The notes under the pieces: generated by a model
Seen by the model: the letters and a program-made list of their open reading frames with translations, nothing else
Databases searched by the model: none
Told to the model about the DNA's origin: nothing
Shown: in pieces, positions 1-10,790 of the stretch
Layout of the letters: the number at the start of each line of letters is the position of its first letter
How positions within the stretch are numbered: the first letter of the stretch is position 1
Made by a program: the position numbers and the translations under genes
Assembly (NCBI GenBank): GCA_013397075.1
Contig: VWZS01000654.1
Location: 1,203,231-1,267,230 of the forward strand
DNA from: Rhabdornis inornatus
Lineage: Eukaryota; Chordata; Aves; Passeriformes; Rhabdornithidae
DNA length: 64,000 bases
Direction: 5' to 3'

Positions 1-3000
1 ACAGCTCAAGTCCCAACAGACCTGAGCTGCCAGCCATGTGATCCTCTTTTATAATGATTTGAGATCTGATGTTTCTTTTTTCCTACCAACTTTGTGTATT
101 AACATAATGGTTCCTAGGACATATTTTGGCCAGCTTTTAGGGAGAGTGTCACAGTGTTTCATTTCTAAGTGCAGTATTAAATATAATCCTTATAATTATA
201 GCACTGCCACTTGGACCACTGCAGCTCAGGCTATGTCAATATGTCGTCAAAAGCTCTATTTTTTGGGAGCTGGAACTTAGTCATGTTGATTGAATTGAAA
301 TTTGATGGCCAGCAGCTGCAAACACAGTCTGGCCTCATGCCCCCCCTCCTCCCCAACCCCACCCCATCTCTCTGCTTTTTTTTCCCCCTTTACTACAAAA
401 TCTTCTTGCTTTCCATCAAAGTCATAGTTTAGAAAACAAAGCTAATGGCTAATTCCAGACTCAGTTATTCTGAGCCTCCCTTTGGATAAGTCTAGACTGT
501 CCTTCGAGGGGTGCCCTGAGGCAACCTGAAGGCACAATCTACCTGTGCATGGTGAATCTGAGAGCATAGCCCAGGTGCAGTGTGAAGGACATGCTCAAAC
601 TAGGCATGACCCTCCTTCATGGAGGAGCTCCTAGGATGCCCTCAGTGCCACTCTCAGCAGCTAAGGAAACTGTAGATGTGCCTGGGCAGAAGTCTGTGAG
701 GCTCCTGTGTAAGCAGGCCTGGGAGCATCACAGCCCTCTCCCCTCTCATCCCCTTGGTCAATCCCATACAGACCTTGCTATTCATCCAGGCAAGGGCACT
801 GGGATGAGGGCAATTGCCAGCAGCAGTTTATACTGTGAGTTTAACACACAACTTTTTCAGCCCTAGGGGACTGGCGGGAAGAAAACAGCTTTGAACTGGG
901 GGAAAAAAATAACTGTATCCAGTAGTTGTATAGCATGATCCTGTCATTTTTGGTACTTAGAAACCAAAACAAACCCCCAGCATTCATAACACAAGATTTC
1001 CAGGTTTTAAAAGGTGCCACTTGGAAATACACAGTAACTACTTTTCATAAGGCCTTTTAGTCCATGTGTTTACAGGTGGACCAGAATAACTCTGCAGAAG
1101 TTAATCCAGTCCCTTGAGTAAACAGCATGTACTTCTAAAACTTTCTATATAAACTAACCGTATGTAAGGCTTTTGACATACATTTGTACCACACACAATA
1201 CGTCTGAGGGACCCTGCTAGAGCCAGGATGGCTAGTGAGGTCGATAACCCCCTTGCTAGTGTACTGAATGCGTGTTCATTCTGCCATGCCTCTGAAGGAT
1301 AGCAGCCTTTGGATGACGGGTGTGCCAAAAGGGCTATTTACTGCAACACTTTATTATGTGGTTCTTGCAGCCCTCTCTCAGGACTTACTGTCTATGCTTG
1401 GGTCTCCCAGGCTGCCATCAAAGCACAGGCTCTTTGACACAGGTCAGAAGGACTCCTCACCCTAGCCTTGCACTGCCACTTTTGGTCACTGAAGTCACAC
1501 TCACCCCTTTCTCCTGGTAAAGTTCTTCTCTGCTGTCCCCATCCTCCACTTCCTAAAGCTATAAGCCATGTCTCCTCCTCCACATTCACCCCCTCTCACC
1601 TGGGTTATTGCCCTCCCATCTCTCCTTTGCTTGTGACACTGCTGCTTCGTAATGTTGTTTTTCTAGTTTGGAAAGGCCAGAGGGCCAGGCTAAGAGAGAC
1701 ATGCTGAACATATGTTTTCCACATGTTCTCCTCCTCTTCCCTCATACTGCTTCTCTAGCTATCTTTAGCTTTTTGCTTATACGGGACATCTAATGACCAT
1801 GAGCATATTCTCTTCTCTTGCTAGTTTTATAAAGGACTAGTCAAAGTTCCTGTGTCATTGTCAAAAACTTCTGTGAGTTGACAAGGCACTTGTAGGTTCT
1901 TTGGCCCTTCACCACAGGCCATGAGCACTCACAGACTAGGTATATTGTTATGAGTGCTTAAGCTCCAGTTCAGAAAAATACTGAAAGAATATGTGTGACA
2001 TTAAACATATGATTAAATACTTTTCTGTTTGAGTGCTGCTTTGTTGAAGTGGACCCCATTCTGGAGGAGGCATCTTTATTGGTCTGATTCAGAAAATACT
2101 TAAACATATATCAAAGTTTTCAGAACAGTAGTTCATCCACTATCTTGTTTTTTAGTGACTCTTAAATAGGGCTGGGTGGTGCAGGCAAGGCAGAAAATGT
2201 GGAGGCTCTCCTGGTCGCCTTTTACATTTTCACTCATTCTGGAAGCTGACTGTCTCTGCACTGTAAACACATTTTGGTAGCGCTACTGCCTATTTGCCTC
2301 TTGAATGTTCAATAACGCAAGAGTGTTGCATACCCAGGTGAAGATTATTTAAAGAAACTGCCATTAAATGAAGAGCAAACATATCTTAGAAAGGAAATCT
2401 TCGTACAGATTTAGCATTGTTTCTATGACTGTGTTTGACAGGGAGTTGGACCCTTGGACTTTTGGATTCTTCTCCTGCATCCCAATGATCAGTCTGGGAA
2501 CAGTTAGAAGTCCAAATCTTTTTTACTTAAAATATGTAGGCATCAAATCTTCTCCATACTGAACTGAAACCAAGGAGAACTGGACATCTAATTGTATTTT
2601 TGAATCTCATCCTAAAATCTCTAGAGACTTTTGGAACATTTATCCCTGGGAGATTTTGCTTGAGTCAAGAATACAGACTGGAGCCATGGCTGAAAAAAAA
2701 TTGCCGACATGTGACATCAGTGCATCAGTCAATGAGTCATCCATCAGTGCCAGAGGACAAAGTATTCTTTGTATTTACCTAAGAAGTAGTTACCTATTTA
2801 CTTTCTGAAATTATGCTTGTAGTACTAACTTGACTTTTTGGTTTGCTGTACAGTGAAAACACTATTTTAAATGCCTTGTATAAAGACAGGCTTTCTTGTT
2901 TCTTGAACAGTTAGAAATACTAGAGAACAAATGTAAAGGGCCCATTTCCTTCCTTGCTTGTATGTGTGGTCTAGGAAAAATCCTGAATTGTGCTAGTAAG

Positions 3001-4050
3001 AGACAGTCCAGTCTCTTTTCTTGCCAGTGATGTAAGTGTTGGGCCTTTAGAGAAGGCTGAGTCATTCTCATTACCTTCTGATCTGTCACTGTTTCTGCTT
3101 TCCCTCTGTTTTGGCTTTTTATTCTATAGATATATTACTGAAAATGTATTTTTAAAAATTAAAGGCAATAATTTACTGAAAAGGACTTTACCTTTTTAAA
3201 GGACTCTAGGCATACCACACACAGGCAGGTCCCAGCTGGGAAATCCAGTATTAAGGCTGAAAGTCTGTCTCTCAGACTCACTGTTTCTCACGGTCCTAGC
3301 AGGGTGGTGGGATGCCTGGACTTCCCAGCACACATGGTAACCATCGATCTCGGTGTGGTGTCAAGAGGCCAGTGCTAGGAGCTGAAGGCAGAAGAAGAGC
3401 TGAAGGGCAGTGGAAAAGAGTGAAATTTTGCTGTCAGTGCTCAAGTGTCTAGCTCTGTACAATCCTACGACATGTAAGCAAAGGAAGCTTGAAAAAATTA
3501 CCCTGGGACTAGGAAAGCAAATTGATGCAGAGCAGGATAGCCATTCTTTTAAGAAGTAGTAAAATTATTTTTTGTCATTTTCCAAGGAAAAAACCCAACT
3601 GATCCAATCTGACTGACTCCACTCTAGCAGTGCAACAGGAGCCAGTGGCCAGATCTCCTATTTTATCAGGCCTACTACAAGACAATTGCAAATCTAAAAC
3701 TTGTGCTTTTCTATCTCTTGATATACTTTGTCTCCTCAGAACAGGTTTTCTCCCTTAGCACTTAATCCCTCTTCAGCCATCACGTTTTCCTGCCTTACAA
3801 ACCACTCTGTGTGTCCACTTCGAAGGTTGCATGGGCACCAACTTAATGTGAGTGCTTTGTAGGGGAGACCAGAGCCATTACCTCTGACAGGGGCAATGAG
3901 CTACATTTTAGGACCTGGCTTCTTCTGAAATGGTCTGTAAAGGTACAATATTACACGAGCAATCGATTTGAAAGCAAAACAAAGCTGCTTACAGCCAGAG
4001 ACATTTAAGTCCTGCATGAACAACTCTGCTGGTCTTTTGTAACAGTCTCT
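1..4050. other. noncoding DNA, nothing recognised
   Basis: No gene, known repeat or RNA gene is recognised here. Open frames on both strands are under about 95 codons and show no domain or splice-flanked structure. The only compositional feature is a pyrimidine-rich tract at about 339-393 (runs of C, then T, on the plus strand). The stretch is compatible with intergenic or intronic avian DNA. Confidence 0.6.
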
Positions 4051-4075
4051 TATCTAATCTAATCTAACCTAACAC
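4051..4075. repeat. short (TCTAA)n-like tandem repeat
   Basis: About five imperfect copies of a 5-bp unit, TCTAA with a CCTAA variant, are readable directly. It is too short and too variant to be telomeric; it is a small simple repeat. Confidence 0.6.
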
Positions 4076-4702
4076 ATTAGTATCTTTACTGCATTTATTA
4101 TCCTTTTATCAAGGAATGACAGGAAAGAGATGGGGGCCTTGGTAAAAGCATGAGGCAGAGGCATGAGACATAATGTTGAGCAAAGATTAGAAGAGCTATA
4201 CAAGCTCTTTTATTAGGCAATGAGCATTGCAAACAGAAGACCTTCTTGTCCTTCTCCCATCCCACTGACTTTGAGGCGGTGAGGACGTGGTGGCAGAGAC
4301 TTGGTGTGGGTGACTGAGACACTAGTGCACAGAAATGGATTCTTCAAAGGTTTCCTGTGACCTAGAGAGTTTCTCCAGCAAAATTTAAATGCAAGGCCAT
4401 GGACACCTCTGATCACCACTCAGAAGCAATATTTATGAGACCATTTTTCTGAAGTGGTCCTGTAGTTTCTACACCATCAGATTTCATTTGGTTTCCTTGG
4501 TGGGAATGAGCTACTGTGAGTGTTTATTTTCAGTTAGTTTTACTGATGGCACTGCTCAGTAATGCATGGTTAGGATAGTCCAGTTAATCAGTCCTCCTTC
4601 TTTCTTTTTTTTGTCTGCTCTTGCATCACAGAAACATTTCCAGAAATTCCTTTTACATAACAGTTACTGAGGCAAAGGGCTGTCTAGTTATGCTCCAGCA
4701 GA
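4076..4702. other. noncoding DNA, nothing recognised
   Basis: No recognisable gene or repeat. A T-rich run at about 4593-4612 sits shortly before the CR1 fragment. Minus-strand frames of 68 and 74 codons overlap here in different phases and have no family resemblance. Confidence 0.5.
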
Positions 4703-4893
4703 AACTCAGAATCCCAAAATGGATAAGGTTGAAAGCGACCACAGTGGGTCATCTGGTCCAACCTCACTGCTCAAGCAGAGCTGTCCTAGACGCAGGATTG
4801 TGTATCCTATGGCACAGGATTGCATCCAGATGGTTCTTGAGTATCTCCGGTGAGAAAGACTCCACAACTTCTCTGGGCTACCTGTTCCAGTGA
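4703..4893 (-). mobile_element. CR1 LINE 3' fragment
   Basis: Read on the plus strand, this begins with the reverse complement of a CR1 3' end: an AATCCCAAAATGG-type phrase, then GGTTGAAAGCGACC, CATCTGGTCCAACC, CTGCTCAAGCAGAGC, CTCCACAACTTCTCTGGG and CTGTTCCAGTG. These phrases, in this order, are the usual 3' untranslated and C-terminal part of avian CR1, so the element lies on the minus strand. It is severely 5'-truncated, as CR1 copies usually are, and diverged by many substitutions. It encodes nothing functional. The exact outer edge at the 4893 side is uncertain because homology fades. Confidence 0.88.
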
Positions 4894-6286
4894 GGAACTC
4901 ATCTGATTAGAAAGACACACCCTTCAATAAGTAATTCCTAAACCAAGCACCACAGGGAGGCACCCAGGGGTGCTTATGAGGACCCATTAAGGCCCTTAGG
5001 TTTAGCCAGTATGGGCTGCTTAGCAGGAGACACAGTGAGTGCCTTTCCCACTCACAGTGGGAAGAAGAATGTCTGCTTACTCGTGAAAACAGTCCTGAAA
5101 AAGAGAAAGCTGGAATTAAGAATTAAGCTGGAGTGTTTGGTTCCTATTGGAACACTGGCAGCTTGCACTGGTGATGTGATGATGCCCACTGGTGTGTCTA
5201 AAGGCTGCCAGCTGGCAGAAGATAGCACAGCAATGGCGGGGGGGGTGGTGCCGGCATGCAAACCAGAGCAGCTATACCTGGGGCTGCTGTGGCTAATGGC
5301 AAGGGACACTTCTGACTGGGCAGGGATGAATCATAATGTAGGATGGTGATATGAAGGGCTTCATATTTGCTTTCCCAGTGTGGGCTAAGTGATTCCTTGG
5401 CTTGAAAGGAGCACTAGGCAGATGGTCGAGAACTTCCACCCCATCTGTCTGTGAAGGGAAGGAGTATCTGGTGTTGCCGAATGAAAGGGTCTGATCTATT
5501 GACAGACAATGGATTTGCATGCAGAAAGGCACCTGAGCATCTGGGTATAAAGCAGTAAACGGATGTTTAGACCCTTGGCTAGGGCAGGACCCTTCAGTTT
5601 CATACCCAATCTCATTACTTTCTTCTGATTAACACCAGTGAGAGAAAGAAGAGAATCTGTACTGATGGCAACAAGTCTGTAATTTCACCTCTGATTAATA
5701 AGCCATTTGATCTTTGCTTTACTGGTCTTGCTAGAAACCAATCTGACGTCCTCCAGCTGAGGCTGCCCCATGGGGCTAACATCCTGACATACATCTGCAG
5801 CCATCACCAGTGGCACCTGAGGGAGTGACAGAGGGAACGTCATGTTCATCCTAAGGCTCCCCAGCCTATTGAAGGGAATCTTATCACAGCTGAGGCAGAC
5901 TAATGCAAAGCTCTAGATTGCTTTTCTGGGTCTGTAGGTTCTGAGACTGCTGTGGCAGTTCATCATAGAGTCCCAGGAGTAAGTGTTATTGCTGTGTCTC
6001 AGTAGGAGCCACTGGGGGTGTACTAGTGAGCCTGTTCATACAGAAGACAAGTGTTCATGTTGCCACTGAAGAAAAAAGGACTAGCCCCAACCTTAAAGTG
6101 AAATGCTATGTTCTTAGGATAAGGAAAAATCAAATTAAAAGTCATTTTCATAGAAGAACTCAGTTTGGGTTGACTGTCTTTGTTCAGGTCATCAGTACAT
6201 AATCATAGGGTAACTTCTTTTTTTGTATCCTAGTTCATGTTAACACACGGAGACTTGCATGCTAACCAGTGTTTTCACCACCACCG
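4894..6286. other. noncoding DNA, nothing recognised
   Basis: No gene or repeat recognised. A plus-strand frame of 112 codons (5011-5349) has no domain-like pattern and overlaps a minus-strand frame of similar size, so it is treated as chance. An 8-G run occurs near 5238. Confidence 0.5.
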
Positions 6287-6315
6287 AATTCTAGAGGTCA
6301 GGGACCTCTAGAATT
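6287..6315. repeat. perfect 13-bp inverted repeat, 3-nt loop
   Basis: The left arm (6287-6299, AATTCTAGAGGTC) is exactly the reverse complement of the right arm (6303-6315), with spacer AGG. It is a local hairpin with no terminal features of a transposon. Confidence 0.9.
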
Positions 6316-7624
6316 AAACTTACAAGCCATCATAGTGTGGGCGGACAAACCACCTCTTTCAGGGTAGTAGCAGAGAGACTTATTTCCTCTGTGGATGAGC
6401 CACAAAAATGGATGCATAACACACACTGACCAGCACATTTTGGCCTGTACTGTGCCGATGTAACCCAGAGGCCAGGGTGAAGCAATCTTAAAATGACATG
6501 GAACAAACCATCATTAGGTATCAAATGAAGTGCTTCTCTTGCCAACGGGAGTTCAGCTCAGTGTTAGGGTGTCAAGATTTGTGTTAGTTGCAACAAACCC
6601 TGCCTGAGCTATGTGTATGTCTAAGATGTAGAAAACTCACCCTCTTTCTTAAGCTATCCACACCAAAATGTCTCTAACGTAAGTTTGAACAAATTATTCT
6701 GGCTGGGGGCATGGTTCAGAGCGGTTCTGCACTACCTTGGACTGAAACACACGTAACTGAAGTGCTGTTAGTCCACCAGAATCCTTGTTTGCACCATTCA
6801 CCCCAAAAGAAGGATGAACTCTCCCACAGGTTGTAGTGGACCAAGACAAACTGCAGAGCTCTGTACAAAGGACTGTGGCCCCGCAGTGCCTCAGTCACAC
6901 ATGTGTCAGTGAAGAAAGACTAGTGGTGGCAGGCTTTCGCAGTGAGGACTGGGACTGGCACCCTCAGGTCACTTGTCCTGCAGCAGAGGTTCACACCTTC
7001 ATGCAGGCTTACTCCAAGGCCAGGCACACTGAAAGCATGGGGCTACCTCAGCCTATATCTAAGCCTGAATGCTGGGAGTATTATTTCCATTTTGAACTTT
7101 GTCCAAATAAATAATTTTTTCAAACGTTATGAAAACAGTTAAATATTTTTTTAAAGCCTGAAGAACATTCTTTTGCATCAGGATTTGAATTGGAAATGGC
7201 TGTTTGGGGGCCAATTTACTTTAAAAATTACTTTGTCCACAAGGAGCTAGTTGGCCTATGGTATTTTCAGCCTATAAAGCTTTTTTAGGGGACCTAAAAG
7301 CTAAACAGAAAACAAATCTTAGTCCAAAGAAATTCCAATATTGCTTATGCCAGGAAAACTATATCCATTCTTGAGTTTACACTGCTGAAGTTTAGTGGCA
7401 GAGAACTGCCCATATGCTTATCCATGCTGTCACACCCTCAAATTATCCAAAAAACAGGGTAGCTTTTCTTGCACAGAGCAGGTTCTTACCATGTCTACAG
7501 GGGAGTATAAAGTCTGTGGACATACCTGTCAATTTTTATAAACTACAGATCCTCTAAAAGTTTTCCAATACATATGAAGGTTCATTTACAACTAATTTAA
7601 GCCTTGTGGCAATTGACTTGCTTT
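6316..7624. other. noncoding DNA, nothing recognised
   Basis: No gene or repeat recognised. The part after about 7090 is AT-rich with short poly-T and poly-A runs and an AATAAATAA cluster near 7108-7116. No upstream exon is visible to make this a credible polyadenylation site. Confidence 0.5.
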
Positions 7625-7704
7625 TCTTACTTAGCTTTCACAGACCCTTCAGAAGTAGTCCTCAGACCCTCATGGTCTGCAGACCACAGCTTGAAAACCA
7701 CTAG
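7625..7704 (-). mobile_element. degenerate hAT-like transposon end (tentative)
   Basis: On the minus strand the stretch begins CTAGTGGTTTTCAAGCTGTGG followed by TCTGCAGACCA. This resembles the CAGTGGTTCTCAAA...GTGGTCC...GGACCA terminal pattern of Charlie/MER5-type hAT elements, and a later GGGTCTGTGAAAG also fits that style. The identification rests on remembered consensus. The opposite terminus and an 8-bp target duplication were not found, so this is a fragment at best. The plus strand contains the 12-bp palindrome GGTCTGCAGACC. Confidence 0.4.
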
Positions 7705-8710
7705 CTCTTAGTTTAAATAAGATACTTTGGGGCCTTTTGGGCCTAATTTTCTATAGTCTTGCAGCTTGTGAGGTCTTATATACCTATGCAAAGTGTCAGT
7801 AAAATGCTACCAGATGAAGATGGTGGTGTTCAGCTCTGGTGTTGGCTTTTATTTGGACAGGTGTGAACGATACCAGAGCAAAGCAGTGACAGATCAGGGC
7901 CCCAGCACTGCAACTGCTGGAGCACCAGCAGCTGCTCCCTCCTCCCTGAAGGTCTTGAGCAGCACTACTCACAGCAGAGCTGGGGAACAATTCTATTTGC
8001 AGAATCATCATTCTGCTGTTATTCCCTGAAAGCCAGGCACTGGCCTGGAACATTAATAGCCATGGCAAGGATCAGACCATTACACACCTTGGAGTGGCAG
8101 GTGGTTCTCTCATGCTAAGGGGCTCTACTCAGGGTTAGACTGTTACTTTGTAGTGCTGTTTGCACCTCTGTTCAGTCTCAGTGTGCTTACTCGATTTGGT
8201 GTTTCATGTCTTGAACATGGAGCAACAATCTTTTCATTTAAGCAAAGTACAGTGGGAAGTGTTAAGTGTTTCAGTGCCTTTTCTTTCCTTTGATCTCAGT
8301 AAAGCTCCATGCAGAGGGTTACATGATCTCCATCACTATCTCCTTTCATGCCCAATAATTAGCACAGGTCCATGGGCTGGGTGCAATGCTATCCTTCCCT
8401 GTGCTATTAAGGGAGAATTAGAAGGGGTTGGAGCGATTGTTTGCTGTGTTGATGACTGTGGTGTTGCCATGGAAAACTGGAGACTTCAGGGGAGTTTGTG
8501 TTTTGTTGGGCAGGGAGCCAGCCTGCTCTGACTTATTACAACTGTGTGAGTGAGTGAGCCATGCAGAATTTTATCCCTCTGTAGCAATTACAAGGCAGGG
8601 AGAAAAAGAAAAGGACAGGACTGCTCTAATAAGGAGGAATGCAGTGCATTTTGCTAAGGCTGATTGCATGAAATACAGAGATGCAGAAAAAATACTTTGC
8701 TATTTTCCAC
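7705..8710. other. noncoding DNA, nothing recognised
   Basis: No gene or repeat recognised. The 123-codon plus-strand frame at 8160-8531 has no recognisable domain or composition and is not credited as coding. Confidence 0.5.
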
Positions 8711-8773
8711 TTTTTTTTTTTTTTTTTNNNNNNNNNNNNNNNNNNNNNNNNNNNNNNNTTTTTTTTTTTTTTT
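8711..8773. other. assembly gap inside a poly-T tract
   Basis: A T homopolymer (8711-8727) runs into 31 N (8728-8758) and continues as T (8759-8773). The gap is technical: the homopolymer could not be read through, so the true length is unknown. Two predicted frames that span it contain only Phe and unknown residues and are meaningless. Confidence 0.97.
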
Positions 8774-9145
8774 GGCAGAATGTGTCCACTCTCTTCTAGG
8801 GACTGAATTTAGAGCAGTGCAAATAGTAAAATCTCAAGTAATCCTCCTGGAAGCGAACAGAGACATTTGATTGTCTGTATCTGTACAGAAAGGAGCATTT
8901 GGAGTTCTGCTGAGTCTGAGTCCATTAAAGTCTTTGATCTGTTCCAGAAACAAAAGTGGAAGCAGACTATACTGTTTTCATTACCTATTCTGAATGAAGT
9001 GAAAAAAGTAAATACACAATGTAAACAGGGAAAAAAATTAATCAAGGCCTAGGTCCAGCAAAAAGCTATCTTCATACTGAGCTTCCCATACTCTGAGTAG
9101 TGCCATTATTCCTTGCAGGTGGAATTAAAAGTGATGCGTGCTTTC
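8774..9145. other. noncoding DNA, nothing recognised
   Basis: No gene recognised. The segment 9050-9125 (GGTCCAGCAAAAAGC...CTCTGAGTAGTGCC) faintly resembles old sauropsid palindromic repeats, but it is too diverged to call. Confidence 0.4.
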
Positions 9146-9305
9146 TACAAATCACTTTCCATGGGCACATCTCAAAGCAATTTACAAAACCAGCCAGTTC
9201 CATTACTCCCACATTAGAGAATGAATAACTGGGGCCACAGGGCTCATCCAGGAGAGCACACCCTACCTGAATCCTTGGTTAGCCACTGCCTTCTCACCAT
9301 GCTCC
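9146..9305 (-). mobile_element. MIR/CORE-type SINE, ancient copy
   Basis: Read on the minus strand, the order is CAGTGGCTAACCAAGG-ATTC near the tRNA-related end, then CTGTGGCCCCAGTTATTCATTCTCTAATGTGGGAGTAATGG-like text (split across mismatches), then TGTAAATTGCTTTGAGATG and AAAGTGATTTGTAGAAA. This matches the amniote MIR-type layout: CTCAGTTTCCCCATCTGTAA, TGTAAAGCGCTTTGAGATC, then AAAGTGCTATA. Divergence is high, as expected for an element fixed early in amniotes. The boundaries are approximate. Confidence 0.6.
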
Positions 9306-9957
9306 CTCTGAGTGTACAGAAACTAGATGTGGGATGTCAGGGTTATTCCAAAACATTAAAACACCACTGCATAGTATAATTCGTCGTAACTGACTATTCT
9401 CTACAACCCTGGCTGCCATGTCATGTTCTTGTGCTGTATTTAATTGAGAGAGAGGCAACTGCTTCTTCCTGAAATGTGTTTGAGAAGGTGGGAAATAACA
9501 GGATTTTGTTATGGACTGCTTGCTTTCAGGACTTCTGGGTGTTTCAAAAAGTCCATTTTGATAGGAAAGAACTGTTGCAGGGGTAATTTTCTGATTTTCT
9601 TTTTTGAATTAGAATTTCCTACCTTATTATTCAGTGGTATAATAGATGGACCTAGGTGTCCTATTTTAACATACACTTCCCAGGGAAAGGTGTTTTAAAT
9701 GTTCATTATAAACTGTCATCCAGCAAAGCTCTGATTTCTAAAAGAACAGAAGAAAGCAAAATTACTTCCTATAGGGTTTTGCCAGAGAACACACAGGGAA
9801 ATCTTGACTCTGCATGAGTCAGTGACAAACTTCTGGAGCTTGCAGCCCTCCTGTGATCATACTCAGAAGGTGAATCCTGCAAAACCTCTTACCATGTGAG
9901 ACTCCCATGAACTGCAGCCAACAGCATCACCACCTGCTTACTTGCAAAGGTAAAAAA
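9306..9957. other. noncoding DNA, nothing recognised
   Basis: No gene or repeat recognised. An 84-codon plus-strand frame (9444-9698) is unremarkable. Confidence 0.5.
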
Positions 9958-10096
9958 CTGCCTGGGTACCATCACAGTCTCTGATGTTAGGCTGGCAGTG
10001 TTTTGTGATTGAGTTGGGAGCTCCAGCTGAGAAGCTGGGGAGAGATCTCGCCAACGTGGGAAGCGAGAGAAACTTCTTTGGGTTTCACTGTGATCT
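9958..10096 (+). other. weak candidate exon with good donor site
   Basis: The frame through 10011-10096 is open and reads ELGAPAEKLGRDLANVGSE then RNFFGFHCDL. It meets a good donor-like sequence, CTAG|GTAAGG, at 10096/10097. The frame stays open upstream to at least about 9957. The peptide is hydrophilic and mixed, unlike nearby low-complexity frames, but I recognise no family and there is no strong acceptor (TTGCAAAG and TGTTAG are the nearest). It may equally be chance or a decayed repeat-derived exon. Confidence 0.15.
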
Positions 10097-10714
10097 AGGT
10101 AAGGTCTAAAGGTTAGGTATTACCACAGGATCCACCCACGGTTTGCCAATGAAGCCATTGCCTCTTTTCTGTATTTCATTTCACTTATAAGGATTTGTCT
10201 TTGGAGATTATTGTCTGGTTACTTGGTGGCTGTGATATCTCAAGAAGTTACAATACAAAGTAGATTAACTTTGTGTTCCAAGTACAGCAGGACAAATGAA
10301 CTAGTACAAATAATACGGCTTGATGAAGATGTGACAGCTTACACCAGCAGAGGACTGAGCCAGGGAGATGAATTGCTGCTTTAAAACTAAATGTCTGCTC
10401 AGAAGAGTTGCTTGTATCCTGCATTTTATTTTCTTACTTATTTCTGTGACATTGCTGGTTCAGTATGGAAATTTCTGTCCTCCCCACAGAGCTGTAGTAG
10501 TTACACGTTCAGGGACACTCCAGATTAATGACATCTACAACATCTTTAATCTTTCCTCACAGCATGCTGTGCTCGGGATGCAGTGTGTGAGAAAGACCAA
10601 AAGTGAGGGATGCGAGAAATGTAGTCACACAGGAAACAGAAACTGCATTGTCATTCATTCCTGTAGTACAAAAAACCCTTTCTGTAACCTCAGTTTCCTG
10701 ATTCTCGTGTGGAT
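10097..10714. other. noncoding DNA with a chance ORF
   Basis: No repeat recognised. A 142-codon open frame begins at 10368 with a Cys-rich start and one hydrophobic segment (residues about 17-31). Its last quarter runs into the ancient palindromic repeat at 10715-10790, and it has no recognisable domain, so coding is not supported. Confidence 0.5.
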
Positions 10715-10790
10715 GGGGCCAGATTTGCCACTGGTGCAAACTGGCGCAGCACTACTGACATCAGCTGACAACACACCCGTTTACTCCAGG
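10715..10790. repeat. ancient palindromic amniote-type repeat fragment
   Basis: The sequence starts GGGGCCAGATTTGCCACTGG, then TGCAAACTGGCGCAGC, a centre ACTGACATCA, and ends CCGTTTACTCCAGG. This is the arrangement I recall for old sauropsid palindromic repeats: GGCCAGATTCT...CTGGTGTAAA...GGCGTAGC...CATTGACTTCAATGG...GTTTACACCAG. The assignment is from memory and the copy is very diverged. The class (MITE-like or other) is not known to me. Confidence 0.45.
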
